36,573 nucleotides of DNA from Formosa sp. (GTDB taxonomy: Bacteria; Bacteroidota; Bacteroidia; Flavobacteriales; Flavobacteriaceae). The notes beneath the pieces are model-generated. The model made no database searches, was not told where the DNA came from, and saw only the letters and a program-made list of their open reading frames with translations. This document shows positions 16,710 to 25,470 of this stretch, in pieces. Positions within the stretch are counted from its first letter, which is position 1. Each line of letters begins with the position of its first letter. The stretch spans positions 1 to 36,573 of the forward strand of contig JABHDE010000068.1 of the NCBI GenBank assembly GCA_018673215.1, read 5' to 3'. Both the position numbers and the translations under genes were made by a program.

Positions 16710-19535
16710 ATGCGTTCACGAATATTAAATTTATGTTTAATTATATTGTTTTTCTGCGAAACATATTCTCAGTCAAATGAGTCATTCAATTTGAGTAAAA
16801 TCCCTCTCAAATCCCATTTTGATCCAAAAGATTATGAGGGAAGTATTCAAAATTGGGGTTTTGATCAGGATACAAATGGTATGTTGTATAGTGCCAACAA
16901 CGAAGGGCTTTTAAAATTTGATGGAAACGAATGGGTTAAGTATAAGGTTCCTTTGGCAACAAAGATTCGAGCTGTTAAAGTAGATTATCAAAACAGGGTT
17001 TTTGTTGGAGGGCAGAATCAATTAGGATATTTTGAAAACACCACAAACGGATTTAAGTTTACTTCCTTGGTCGATAATCTTGAGCCTGATCTTAAGTCAT
17101 TTTCTGAAATATGGAAAATTATTGAAATAGATCAGCGTATATTTTTTAATACAGAAAGTAAACTATTAGTTTTTAATGGTGATGAAATAAAAGAATTGCA
17201 ATCACCTGGATTTTTAATCGCTTCATTTAAACACAAAAATAAGCTTATAGCTCAATTTTATAAAGAGGGGTTGTATGAGTTCATAAACGGAAGTTTCGAA
17301 CAAATTTTAGACACTAAATTAATGCCCGAACTCGTTGCAATAATAGCATCAGCAGAAGATGATTTTTATTTCAGCACCATGGGAGTGATTTATAAATCGG
17401 GCAATCCGAATACTCCTTTTAAAGACTATTCAAATGAATTTGGATCCACGAATGCAGTTACTAAACTTAACAACGGAGACTATGCTATAGGCACTCAAAA
17501 CAATGGCTTATTTATTCTTAATCCTAACTTTACCATTAAGCAACACTTTACAAAAAACAATGGATTATCAGACCGAACGGTAAAGTCTGTTTACGAAGAT
17601 AATTTTACTAATTTATGGGTCGCGTTAAATAATGGCATCGATTACCTAAAAATGAGTTTGCCTTTTTCATTATTAAATGAAGAAGTAGGAGTTGAAGGCA
17701 CAGGGTATGCCGCTCATAATTTTAATGAATCTATTTATTTAGGAACGAGTAATGGTGTTTTTACACAGAGCTCTGCTCAAAAATCTAATAACGCTTTGAA
17801 ATATGAATTTGTTCAAGGAAGTGAAGGTCAAGTTTATAATTTTTCACAAATTGATGACGAGCTTATTCTTAATCATCACCAAGGTGCTTTTACAATTAAC
17901 GGAAATAGGCTAGATAAATTTCATGATATCGGAAGTTGGAAATTCGTTAAGTCCTCTGATCCAGACCTTATTTTGGGCGGAGATTATCAGGGCATAAGAT
18001 ATTTTAAAAAGTTAAATGGACGATGGAATAGGGTGGGTGAAATCCCTAGTTTGACAGAGTCGTCTAGAATTTTAGAATTTGAAAATGATTCCACGCTTTG
18101 GATGACGCATGGTTATAAAGGAGCCTATAAACTTCATTTAGATCGTAATCTGCAACTTAAAAAGAAGGTCCAACACTATGGTAAACACAGTGGATTCCCA
18201 TCAAATATCTTAATCACTTCTTACATACTGAACGGAAAATTAATTTTCACATCAGAACATGGGATTTATGATTTTAACGCAGACTCTTTAAGTTTTTCAC
18301 GGAATTTATTTTTTGAAAAAATGCTTGGAAAGGTACATGTCAGTAAATTAGTTTCTACGGAAGATAATTCTATTTACTTCATACAAAATCAAGAACTCGG
18401 GGTGCTAAAAGAAGAAGGTTATGGCGCATTTCAAAAGGAAACCCTGGTATTTAAACATATCAATAAATTTATCAATGATGACCTTCAAAGTATTTCTATT
18501 ATTGATGATCAGAATATTTTAGTTGGGGCAAAAGAAGGGTTTATTCATTACAATCCTTTAAAAGATCATCTTATAAATAAAGATTTTTCAGTAGTTATTA
18601 GTTCTGTTGAAATCACAAAAAGTGAGGATTCAACAGCCACTATTTTTCCATTACTAACCAAACCTTTAGAGTTAGATTCTAGGCAAACAATCGAAATAAG
18701 CTATGTATCTCCTTACTTCGATGGTTATGAAGATTTAGAGTACAGCTACAAATTAACCCCATTAGATAAGGACTGGTCCAAATGGTCACCAATGAATGAC
18801 AAAGGCTATGATCACTTGCCATATGGTCAATATACTTTTGAGGTCAAAGCACTAAATTTATACGGAATCGAAAGTAAAACATCTAGTTTTTCATTTCAAG
18901 TTTTAGCTCCTTGGTATGCAACCCAAGCCGCCAAGTTGGGCTATTTTGGGATGGGCGTATTGGCCTTTGTATTGATCCCAGTAATTCAGCGTAGAAAATA
19001 CAAAACTGAAAAATCAATTATAAATGAAGAGAAAGAGAAAGAGCTTAAAATTAAAGACGATGAAATTGACAAACTTCACACCGAAAAATTGCAATCCGAG
19101 TTAGATCTTAAAAATGACCAATTGGCATCGATTACGATGCAATTACTTAAAAATAAAGAATTCATTAAAAATGTTCAAGATAAAATTGGAGGTACATTAA
19201 ATAAAGGAGGTTCTAGACAAGACCTAAAACGTCTAATTAAGACGATAGATCACGAGTTATCGGATAATGATTCTTGGGATCAGTTTGCATATCATTTTGA
19301 CCAGGTACATGGAAATTATTTAGAAAAACTGTCGACTAATAATATACGTTTATCTCCTAGAGAAATAAAATTAGCGGCATTCCTTAGAATGAATATGAGT
19401 TCTAAAGAAATCTCAAAACTATTAAACATTACAACTAGAGGAGTTGAGCTTGCTCGATATAGGCTTAGGAAAAAACTGAATCTAAAGCGCGAACAAAATT
19501 TAGTTGAATTTTTGATTGATTTGGATCGTAATTAG
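16710..19535 (+). CDS. Membrane-spanning sensor regulator: propeller, Y_Y_Y, TM, coiled coil, LuxR-type HTH
   Basis: 941 residues. After a signal peptide (to about TYSQ, 21) comes a long periplasmic region of beta-propeller repeats, such as NNGLSDRTVKSVYEDNFTNL, typical of two-component regulator propellers. A Y_Y_Y domain (about 660-732), a transmembrane helix (about 738-760) and a charged coiled coil (about 768-830) follow. The C-terminus (about 880-941) is a LuxR/GerE-type HTH: LSPREIKLAAFLRMNMSSKEISKLLNI. No histidine-kinase or receiver domain is visible, unlike the hybrid two-component systems that control many PULs. It is transcribed divergently from the PUL with a 230-bp shared upstream region, so it probably senses glucan fragments in the periplasm and controls the locus. 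Confidence 0.85.
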   Translation: MRSRILNLCLIILFFCETYSQSNESFNLSKIPLKSHFDPKDYEGSIQNWGFDQDTNGMLYSANNEGLLKFDGNEWVKYKVPLATKIRAVKVDYQNRVFVGGQNQLGYFENTTNGFKFTSLVDNLEPDLKSFSEIWKIIEIDQRIFFNTESKLLVFNGDEIKELQSPGFLIASFKHKNKLIAQFYKEGLYEFINGSFEQILDTKLMPELVAIIASAEDDFYFSTMGVIYKSGNPNTPFKDYSNEFGSTNAVTKLNNGDYAIGTQNNGLFILNPNFTIKQHFTKNNGLSDRTVKSVYEDNFTNLWVALNNGIDYLKMSLPFSLLNEEVGVEGTGYAAHNFNESIYLGTSNGVFTQSSAQKSNNALKYEFVQGSEGQVYNFSQIDDELILNHHQGAFTINGNRLDKFHDIGSWKFVKSSDPDLILGGDYQGIRYFKKLNGRWNRVGEIPSLTESSRILEFENDSTLWMTHGYKGAYKLHLDRNLQLKKKVQHYGKHSGFPSNILITSYILNGKLIFTSEHGIYDFNADSLSFSRNLFFEKMLGKVHVSKLVSTEDNSIYFIQNQELGVLKEEGYGAFQKETLVFKHINKFINDDLQSISIIDDQNILVGAKEGFIHYNPLKDHLINKDFSVVISSVEITKSEDSTATIFPLLTKPLELDSRQTIEISYVSPYFDGYEDLEYSYKLTPLDKDWSKWSPMNDKGYDHLPYGQYTFEVKALNLYGIESKTSSFSFQVLAPWYATQAAKLGYFGMGVLAFVLIPVIQRRKYKTEKSIINEEKEKELKIKDDEIDKLHTEKLQSELDLKNDQLASITMQLLKNKEFIKNVQDKIGGTLNKGGSRQDLKRLIKTIDHELSDNDSWDQFAYHFDQVHGNYLEKLSTNNIRLSPREIKLAAFLRMNMSSKEISKLLNITTRGVELARYRLRKKLNLKREQNLVEFLIDLDRN

Positions 19536-19552
19536 GTTTTATTAAACCTTTA
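19534..19552 (+). terminator. Weak hairpin after the regulator gene
   Basis: AGGTTT (19534-19539), loop TATT and AAACCT (19544-19549) followed by TTT, directly overlapping the regulator stop codon. The stem is short and AT-rich, so this is a weak terminator candidate. Confidence 0.35.
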
Positions 19553-19644
19553 AAACGCCTTCTAGACTTGTTTGATAGCTTTTTTCTAACAATATAACAC
19601 ATGTATTTTTCTATATGTATCGTGATTTAAATCATAAAAATCAA

Positions 19645-19676
19645 CTTGTTATTTACAATTAATTTTTATAAATTTG
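19645..19676 (+). promoter_or_regulatory. Promoter of the NTF2-like lipoprotein gene
   Basis: The -7 box TAAATTTG (19669-19676) matches TAnnTTTG exactly, and CTTG (19645-19648) gives three of four bases of the -33 TTTG with a 20-bp spacer. The box lies 24 bp upstream of the ATG at 19700 and supports that start over the upstream in-frame codon at 19646. Confidence 0.55.
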
Positions 19677-19699
19677 AAATCCACCAATTTTTAAAATAC

Positions 19700-20236
19700 A
19701 TGAAACATATATTTTCAATTTTAGCACTAATGTGCGCTATTACACTTGCGTCTTGCAATGAAAAACAACCTTGTGAGGTTCCAACAAATGGATTTTTAAC
19801 TGACACGGAATTTCAAGTAAAGATGGGCTCTTCTAGTGCTGTAGATATTTTTAATCAACTCGACACTGCATGGGCAAAACGAGATTATGAAGCGATGAAA
19901 ACATTTATCGCGGACGAGGCCTCTCTTAGTTTTGACGATGGATTTGTAGCAACAACCCCTCAAGAGTTTGTAGATAAAATTAAAGCTGATGCTGTGGCAT
20001 CTGAAACTGCAGGCAACAACCAATGGGTTACAAACTATGCTTTTGCTCTCACACTTACTGATGATGGTTCTGAAGAAACAACTATCGATTCAGGCGATTG
20101 GGTACATGCACAGTTTACAACAAAAATAACGGATCCAGATTCAGATATCGATTCAGAAATTTATTACGAATACTACCATATTGTGGACGGAAAAGTAACA
20201 CAGTGGAACCAATTTAAAAAATCAATTAAAAAATAA
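19700..20236 (+). CDS. NTF2/SnoaL-like lipoprotein of unknown function
   Basis: 178 residues from the Met at 19700, which begins a clean lipoprotein signal MKHIFSILALMCAITLASC (Cys19). The in-frame codon at 19646 would place a promoter box inside the gene. The mature part has the pattern of a SnoaL/NTF2-like alpha-beta cone: an initial helix VDIFNQLDTAWAKRDYEAMK, an acidic FIADEASLSF strand, and final strands YYEYYHIVDGKVTQWNQF. Such folds bind small hydrophobic ligands or act as scaffolds; no catalytic residues can be assigned. The gene is followed after 34 bp by another exported protein, and the two probably form an operon ending at the terminator at 21084. Confidence 0.75.
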   Translation: MKHIFSILALMCAITLASCNEKQPCEVPTNGFLTDTEFQVKMGSSSAVDIFNQLDTAWAKRDYEAMKTFIADEASLSFDDGFVATTPQEFVDKIKADAVASETAGNNQWVTNYAFALTLTDDGSEETTIDSGDWVHAQFTTKITDPDSDIDSEIYYEYYHIVDGKVTQWNQFKKSIKK

Positions 20237-20270
20237 AACAATCAATTAATCTTAACTAAATATAACAATT

Positions 20271-21059
20271 ATGAAGAATTTTATTACGGTATTATTTTTA
20301 ACTGTAGGGATTACAGTGAGTGCACAAGTTGCCAACATTACTTACGTTTCGGTAGAAAGAGAAAATTCTGAAACTTTCTTAAAGCTACACGAAAAATTTA
20401 CCAACCTTTCAATTTCTGAAGATCGAAAAATTACTGGTGGAGGAATGTTTGCACATGCCTTTGCAGGAGATTACACGTTTGCTATTTATGACTTTTATGC
20501 AAATGAACAAGATTTAGTAAATGATCCAGCTCTGGCAGATGCCGCCATGCAAGCCAATGTAGAAGCTATGAACCTAGACGACGCAGCCAAAGATGCACTT
20601 ATGTCGGAATACCAAAATTATGTTGCGATGTATGTTCACAACCATTCAGACCAAATCAGACAAAGTAGAGGTTTAGAAGATATGACGTTTGAAGCTGAGG
20701 ATTTAGACTGGAGCACCAAAAAAGTAGTAGTTGTGAGTACATATGATACCAAATGGGGAAAAAACAGAGACTTCGCTGATGGTATTATAAACGGAAGTTT
20801 AAAGACACTTAAGGAAAGTGGGCATGCCGTAGCAGCTTACGCTAGCCGTCACTTTTATGGCTCTGGAGCCGACTGGCAAACATACCAAGTTTACAATTCT
20901 TGGTCAGACTTTGCAGCTTATGAGGAAGCAAACTTAGGCGGTCCAATGACAGAGGACGACAAAAAATTCTGGGCAGCGATTGATTCTCATAGCGATGAAA
21001 TCTTAACTTATATTGGAGGAATGGACCCTGAAACAAAAGTATTTAGCTACTCAAAGTAA
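20271..21059 (+). CDS. Exported protein with two alpha/beta-barrel-like halves, function unknown
   Basis: 262 residues with a Sec signal ending at TVSAQ (about 19). The mature protein has two similar halves. NITYVSVERENSETFLKLHE (from about 22) matches in layout VVVVSTYDTKWGKNRDFADG (from about 152). Each half has a strand, a helix, a strand with an aromatic YDFY or YQVYNSW edge and a final helix, as in duplicated dimeric alpha+beta barrel (ABM/EthD-like) proteins. I do not recognise a specific family or substrate. It is downstream of and probably cotranscribed with the NTF2-like lipoprotein. A link to the neighbouring glucan locus cannot be shown. Confidence 0.7.
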   Translation: MKNFITVLFLTVGITVSAQVANITYVSVERENSETFLKLHEKFTNLSISEDRKITGGGMFAHAFAGDYTFAIYDFYANEQDLVNDPALADAAMQANVEAMNLDDAAKDALMSEYQNYVAMYVHNHSDQIRQSRGLEDMTFEAEDLDWSTKKVVVVSTYDTKWGKNRDFADGIINGSLKTLKESGHAVAAYASRHFYGSGADWQTYQVYNSWSDFAAYEEANLGGPMTEDDKKFWAAIDSHSDEILTYIGGMDPETKVFSYSK

Positions 21060-21083
21060 TCAACACCCAAACCTTATAGTATC

Positions 21084-21114
21084 AAGCCTTCCAACGAAAT
21101 TGGGAGGCTTTTTT
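21084..21114 (+). terminator. Rho-independent terminator after the exported-protein pair
   Basis: AAGCCTTCC (21084-21092) pairs with GGGAGGCTT (21102-21110; one G-U) around a 9-nt loop, followed by TTTT and further T-rich sequence. It closes the 19700-21059 unit. The 195 bp between it and mscL hold no other gene; a TACATTTA box at 21271-21278 may be part of the mscL promoter. Confidence 0.85.
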
Positions 21115-21309
21115 GTTTAAATCTCTTTGTTGCTCAGGTGAATTTACAATTGTGGGCACTAGTACAAACAACTTAGATGTCATAGATTTAATTTTTAAGA
21201 TTGCATATTGTCACCTTAAAAATTAAACAGTAATTTTACCTTTCAAATGGGAATCGGTGCTTGAGTATGTTACATTTACAGACGAAACGATCATCAATAA
21301 ATTAATGAT

Positions 21310-21729
21310 ATGAAACTATTTAAAGAATTTAAAGATTTTGCGGTTAAAGGCAATATGATAGATATGGCCATCGGAATTATTATTGGTGCCTCTTTTAATG
21401 CAGTCATCAATGTTTTGGTAAAAAACATTATACTCCCCCCATTATCCCTTTTATCAGATGGAATTAATTTTCAAGAAAAGAAACTTATTTTAAGATCGGC
21501 TACAGAAACTACCAGTCAAGTGTCTATGGATTATGGCTTATTTGCAGAAACCATTCTCGATTTTCTAATCGTTGGATTCACCATTTTTATTGTCGTAAAA
21601 TTCATCAACAATCTGAAAGCAAAAGCAGATGATGTAAAAGATGTTACCGTCCCAACCCCTGCGGATATTCAGTTGTTGTCTGATATAAAAAAATTGCTCG
21701 AGGTTCAGAACAAAAAGCTCCTAAAATAA
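21310..21729 (+). CDS. mscL: Large-conductance mechanosensitive channel MscL
   Basis: 139 residues. The N-terminal amphipathic helix MKLFKEFKDFAVKGNMIDMA runs into TM1 IGIIIGASFNAVINVLVKNIILPP, which holds the conserved Gly-rich, Asn-containing gate of MscL. A periplasmic loop, TM2 (about 82-105) and a charged C-terminal helix with DIKKLLEVQNKKL follow. The channel opens under membrane tension and releases solutes on osmotic downshock. It stands alone, and its stop is one base away from the stop of the convergent ribE. Confidence 0.95.
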   Translation: MKLFKEFKDFAVKGNMIDMAIGIIIGASFNAVINVLVKNIILPPLSLLSDGINFQEKKLILRSATETTSQVSMDYGLFAETILDFLIVGFTIFIVVKFINNLKAKADDVKDVTVPTPADIQLLSDIKKLLEVQNKKLLK

Positions 21730-21730
21730 G

Positions 21731-22318
21731 TTAGCGCGCATTATACAAACGAGCAACATATTTTCCGATCACATCAAATTCTAAATTTACTATTGTACCT
21801 GCTTCAAATCCGTTAAAATTAGTATGCTCGTATGTATAAGGAATGATTGCTACGCTAAAACCATCGTTTTTAGAATTTACAACTGTTAAACTCACTCCAT
21901 TAACTGTAACAGAGCCCTTTTCAATTGTGAGATTTCCTAAGGATACGTCATACTTAAAGGAATAGATCCAACTTCCATTTTGGGTTTCTACACCAGTACA
22001 AGTCCCCACTTGATCTACATGCCCTTGAACCATATGTCCGTCCAACCTGGCCCCCAATTTTAATCCGCGTTCTAAATTTACAGTTGCTCCAATTTCTAAA
22101 AAGTTGAGGTTTGTTTTGTCCAACGTTTCTTTGATAGCTGTCACAGTATAGTTTTTTTCTGACAATGCGACAACTGTTAAGCATACTCCATTATGAGATA
22201 CACTTTGATCTATTTTAAGCTCTGGAGCCAACACACTTTCTATTGTTAAGTGTAAGTTGTCATTCTCGGTGACTAATTTTTTTACAATTCCTAAATCTTC
22301 AATAATTCCTGTAAACAT
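21731..22318 (-). CDS. ribE: Riboflavin synthase, alpha subunit
   Basis: 195 residues beginning MFTGIIEDLG, the invariant start of the enzyme. It has two homologous lumazine-binding halves: VSHNGVCLTVV in the first and GSVTVNGVSLTVV in the second, with GHMVQGHVDQVG between them. It converts two molecules of 6,7-dimethyl-8-ribityllumazine into riboflavin and the pyrimidine precursor in the cytosol. It converges with mscL at a 1-bp gap and diverges from pdxA. A minus-strand box TAATTTTG (22346-22353) about 28 bp upstream is a possible promoter. Confidence 0.95.
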   Translation of the reverse strand: MFTGIIEDLGIVKKLVTENDNLHLTIESVLAPELKIDQSVSHNGVCLTVVALSEKNYTVTAIKETLDKTNLNFLEIGATVNLERGLKLGARLDGHMVQGHVDQVGTCTGVETQNGSWIYSFKYDVSLGNLTIEKGSVTVNGVSLTVVNSKNDGFSVAIIPYTYEHTNFNGFEAGTIVNLEFDVIGKYVARLYNAR

Positions 22319-22331
22319 GCTTTTAATTCGT

Positions 22332-22353
22332 TAAATTTGTGAATTCAAAATTA
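22332..22353. promoter_or_regulatory. Divergent promoter boxes between ribE and pdxA
   Basis: On the plus strand TAAATTTG (22332-22339) matches TAnnTTTG and lies 36 bp upstream of the pdxA ATG at 22375. On the minus strand TAATTTTG (complement of 22346-22353) lies about 28 bp upstream of ribE. The -33 elements are poor in both directions (CCTG at 22308-22311 for pdxA), so both calls are tentative. Confidence 0.4.
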
Positions 22354-22374
22354 CAAACATACACGTCACTTTTA

Positions 22375-23421
22375 ATGGAAAAAGAAGAAAAAATAAAAAT
22401 TGGAATTTGTATAGGAGATTTAAATGGGATCGGAGGCGAGTTGATCATCAAAACTTTTGAAGACAATCGAATGCTTGAATTCTGTACTCCTGTTGTATAT
22501 GCTTCTGTTAAAACGGTGGAGTTTCTTAAAAGACACTTTAAGAGCAATCTAGAGTTTAATAAGATACAAAAGGCAAGTCAAGCAGTGAATTCCAAAGTAA
22601 ATGTTGTAACTGTATGGCATGAAGATGTTAAAATTGATTTTGGAAAAGAAGATCAAAAAGTTGGTGGATATGCTATAAAATCACTTCAAGCATCAGTTGA
22701 AGACCTAAAAAACGATCAGATTGATGTTTTGGTTACAGCACCAATTAATAAGCACAATATACAATCAGAGGAGTTTAAGTTTCCTGGGCACACCGATTAT
22801 TTAGCCCAAGAGCTCCAAGGGGATAGCTTAATGTTTATGGTGTCTGAGGATCTTAAAGTTGGTTTATTAACAGATCATGTGCCGGTAAGTGAGGTCTCAA
22901 GTCATATTACACCAGAACTAATTGAAAAGAAAATTTCAATTATATACAATTCCTTAATTCAGGACTTTGGTATCCGAATGCCCCGCATTGCTGTTTTAGG
23001 GATTAATCCCCATACAGGAGATAATGGCGTCATAGGGACCGAAGACGATACCGTTTTACGACCTACATTAGAAACCATCAAAAAAACAGGAAAATTAGTG
23101 TACGGTCCTTACTCTGCTGATAGTTTTTTTGGCTCTAAAAATTATAAAAACTTTGATGCAATTGTTGCGACTTATCACGACCAAGGCTTGATTCCTTTTA
23201 AAACTATAGCGTTTGGAAATGGTGTAAATTTTACAGCAGGCCTTCATAAAGTTCGCACGTCTCCAGACCATGGAACCGCCTATGAAATTGCAGGGAAAGG
23301 AGAGGCCGATATTAGCTCTTTTAAAGAAGCTATCTTTTCTGGGATATCTATTTTTAGAAATCGTAAAATGAATGAAACTCTCACGTCAAACCCATTACGG
23401 AAACAACCTAAAAAGCGTTAA
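22375..23421 (+). CDS. pdxA: 4-hydroxythreonine-4-phosphate dehydrogenase PdxA
   Basis: 348 residues from the ATG at 22375; a GTG at 22339 would overlap the promoter box and add 12 residues absent from the family. The metal-binding and active-site motifs are present: FPGHTDYLAQ, INPHTGDNGVIGTEDD, ATYHDQGLIPFKT and RTSPDHGTAYEIAGKG. PdxA oxidises 4-phosphohydroxy-threonine in the DXP-dependent pathway to pyridoxal phosphate, in the cytosol. The gene is followed by a short gap and then the promoter of the yceD-rpmF unit. Confidence 0.95.
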   Translation: MEKEEKIKIGICIGDLNGIGGELIIKTFEDNRMLEFCTPVVYASVKTVEFLKRHFKSNLEFNKIQKASQAVNSKVNVVTVWHEDVKIDFGKEDQKVGGYAIKSLQASVEDLKNDQIDVLVTAPINKHNIQSEEFKFPGHTDYLAQELQGDSLMFMVSEDLKVGLLTDHVPVSEVSSHITPELIEKKISIIYNSLIQDFGIRMPRIAVLGINPHTGDNGVIGTEDDTVLRPTLETIKKTGKLVYGPYSADSFFGSKNYKNFDAIVATYHDQGLIPFKTIAFGNGVNFTAGLHKVRTSPDHGTAYEIAGKGEADISSFKEAIFSGISIFRNRKMNETLTSNPLRKQPKKR

Positions 23422-23464
23422 ATAAAAAAACACTTACATTGGGGTTCGCCTAAATAAATTTTTA

Positions 23465-23472
23465 TATATTTG
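23465..23472 (+). promoter_or_regulatory. -7 box of the yceD-rpmF promoter
   Basis: TATATTTG followed by C matches the Bacteroidota -7 consensus TAnnTTTG exactly and lies 22 bp before the ATG at 23494. This position argues for that ATG over the TTG at 23470, which falls within the box. No clear -33 TTTG is seen. Confidence 0.5.
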
Positions 23473-23493
23473 CAGGCTCAAATATGCGTGATA

Positions 23494-24033
23494 ATGAAGC
23501 CACTAAAAGCATTTGACATACAATTTGTAGGGCTAAAGCTTGGTAATCATGTTTATGAGTATGAGATAGATTATAAGTTCTTTGAGCATTTTGAATATGA
23601 TGAGTTTAACGATGCAAACGTTAAAATTGTTCTAAACCTTGAAAAAAAATCAACCTTTTTAGAGTTGAAATTTTCTGCAGAAGGAACGATTAATGTAGAT
23701 TGTGACCTAACAAACGAACCATTTGATTACCCTGTAAGTGACAGTTTTGATCTAGTCGTTCAGTTTGGAAATGAGTATAATAACGAAAATGAGGCAATTT
23801 TAATTATTCCACATGCCGAATACGAAATTAACGTTGCACATCACATCTATGAATTAATTATTTTGTCCCTTCCTCAAAAACGGATTCATCCAGGAGTTGA
23901 AGATGGTACATTAGACTCAGAAATACTTGAAAGACTCGAAAAATTAAGCCCAAAAAGCTTAGAAAATAAACCTCAACAAGAAGATATAGACCCTCGTTGG
24001 GACACATTAAAAAAATTATTAACGGATAAATAA
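23494..24033 (+). CDS. yceD: DUF177 (YceD family) protein upstream of rpmF
   Basis: 180 residues from MKPLKAFDIQFVGLKLG. It has the DUF177 layout of an N-terminal mixed beta region, a Cys in the core (TINVDCDLTNEP), an acidic segment and a C-terminal part rich in charged residues ending in DPRWDTLKKLL, the usual DUF177 tail. The family is found directly before rpmF across bacteria and has been linked to 23S rRNA accumulation and ribosome assembly. It is 8 bp upstream of rpmF and cotranscribed with it. The exact molecular role remains unclear. Confidence 0.88.
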   Translation: MKPLKAFDIQFVGLKLGNHVYEYEIDYKFFEHFEYDEFNDANVKIVLNLEKKSTFLELKFSAEGTINVDCDLTNEPFDYPVSDSFDLVVQFGNEYNNENEAILIIPHAEYEINVAHHIYELIILSLPQKRIHPGVEDGTLDSEILERLEKLSPKSLENKPQQEDIDPRWDTLKKLLTDK

Positions 24034-24041
24034 TATAAAAA

Positions 24042-24245
24042 ATGGCACATCCTAAAAGAAAAATCTCCAGAACTAGAAGAGATAAAAGACGTACCCATTA
24101 CAAGGCAACAACGCCTCAAATAGCAACTTGCCCAACTACAGGAGAAGCGCACTTATACCACAGAGCGCACTGGCACGAAGGGAAATTATACTACAGAGGA
24201 CAAGTCTTAGTAGACACTACTGTAGCTGAGGAAAACGCAGCTTAG
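24042..24245 (+). CDS. rpmF: Large ribosomal subunit protein bL32
   Basis: 67 residues starting [19 protein letters not shown], the hallmark of bL32. The zinc-type Cys motif is largely lost: one Cys remains in [17 protein letters not shown], as is common in flavobacterial L32. It is a component of the 50S subunit near the peptidyl-transferase exit region. A strong terminator at 24272 closes the unit. Confidence 0.97.
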   Translation: MAHPKRKISRTRRDKRRTHYKATTPQIATCPTTGEAHLYHRAHWHEGKLYYRGQVLVDTTVAEENAA

Positions 24246-24271
24246 TAGGTCGTATTACATACAGTATTAAA

Positions 24272-24301
24272 AAAACGCTCTAATGAGAGCGTTTTTTTTT
24301 G
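24272..24301 (+). terminator. Rho-independent terminator after rpmF
   Basis: A perfect 10-bp stem AAAACGCTCT (24272-24281) with AGAGCGTTTT (24286-24295) around a 4-nt loop AATG, then a T-run to 24300. It separates yceD-rpmF from the fabH-accBC unit. Confidence 0.92.
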
Positions 24302-24364
24302 TTTAACACAATTTTTAAAAACGCAAAAAAATCAATTTTTAAGCCTTTTTTAATCAAAATTGAG

Positions 24365-24372
24365 TATTTTTG
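24365..24372 (+). promoter_or_regulatory. -7 box of the fabH promoter
   Basis: TATTTTTG matches TAnnTTTG and is 63 bp upstream of the preferred fabH ATG. The -33 region is a T-rich run without a clear TTTG. Confidence 0.4.
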
Positions 24373-24435
24373 ACACGTTTTTTGGTTGTTTTGGCGTAAT
24401 TGCTTTTAAACCGGTCAAAATAAAAAATGCAATTT

Positions 24436-25431
24436 ATGAGCAAAATATCAGCAGCAATAACCGCTGTAGGTGGATATGTACCTGACTTCGTTTTAACCAA
24501 CAAGATACTTGAAACAATGGTTGATACTAACGACGAATGGATCACATCAAGAACAGGAATTAAAGAACGTAGAATTCTTAAAGGTGCCAATAAAGGCACT
24601 TCGTTTTTAGCAATCCAATCTGCTAAAAATCTTATCAAAAAACACAATTTAGATCCAACGACTATAGACCTTGTAGTTGTTGCAACTGCAACTCCGGATA
24701 TGAAAGCAGCCTCAACAGCTGCTTATACAGCCTCTGAAATTGGAGCTACTAATGCCTTTTCATTTGACTTAGATGCCGCATGTTCAAGTTTTTTATTCGG
24801 AATGTCTGTAGCCTCTCGTTATATAGAGTCTGGAATGTATAAAAAAGTATTATTAATAGGAGCTGATAAAAACTCTTCAATGATTAATTATGAAGATCGT
24901 GCTACTTGTATCATTTTCGGAGATGGTGCCGGCGCTGTTCTTTTCGAACCAAGCGAAGAAGGTTATGGTATCCAAGATGAATATTTAAGAAGTGACGGAT
25001 CTGGCCGCGAATTTTTACGTGCGACTCACGGTGGCTCTGCTAATCCTATCACAGAAGAGTCTTTGAAAAATCAGTCGCAGTTTGTTTTTCAGGATGGAAA
25101 AACAGTCTTTAAAAATGCTGTATTTAATATGGCAGATGCAACCGAAAAAATATTAGAGCGGAATAATTTGGACAACGATAAAGTCGATTGGTTAGTTGCG
25201 CATCAAGCGAACAAACGTATCATTGATGCAACTGCAAATAGAATCAATTTGGACTCTCAAAAGGTGATGATGAATATCGAGAACTATGGCAATACAACCT
25301 CAGGAACCCTTCCGCTATTATTAAGTGATTACGAATCAAAATTAAAAAAAGGAGATAATCTAATATTCGCTGCATTTGGTGGCGGATTTAATTGGGGATC
25401 AATATACCTAAAATGGGCATATAATTCCTAA
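24436..25431 (+). CDS. fabH: Beta-ketoacyl-ACP synthase III
   Basis: 331 residues from MSKISAAITAVGGYVPD; a Met three codons upstream (24427) is an alternative. The catalytic triad is intact: Cys116 in LDAACSSFLFG, His256 in VAHQANKR and Asn286 in NYGNTTSGT, with the same 30-residue His-Asn spacing as in E. coli FabH. It starts fatty-acid synthesis by condensing an acyl-CoA primer with malonyl-ACP; flavobacteria often use branched primers. It is followed by accB and accC, which make the malonyl-CoA it needs. Confidence 0.96.
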   Translation: MSKISAAITAVGGYVPDFVLTNKILETMVDTNDEWITSRTGIKERRILKGANKGTSFLAIQSAKNLIKKHNLDPTTIDLVVVATATPDMKAASTAAYTASEIGATNAFSFDLDAACSSFLFGMSVASRYIESGMYKKVLLIGADKNSSMINYEDRATCIIFGDGAGAVLFEPSEEGYGIQDEYLRSDGSGREFLRATHGGSANPITEESLKNQSQFVFQDGKTVFKNAVFNMADATEKILERNNLDNDKVDWLVAHQANKRIIDATANRINLDSQKVMMNIENYGNTTSGTLPLLLSDYESKLKKGDNLIFAAFGGGFNWGSIYLKWAYNS

Positions 25432-25470
25432 ATGTAATAAACAAACTAACTAAACAATAAAACTCTAATT

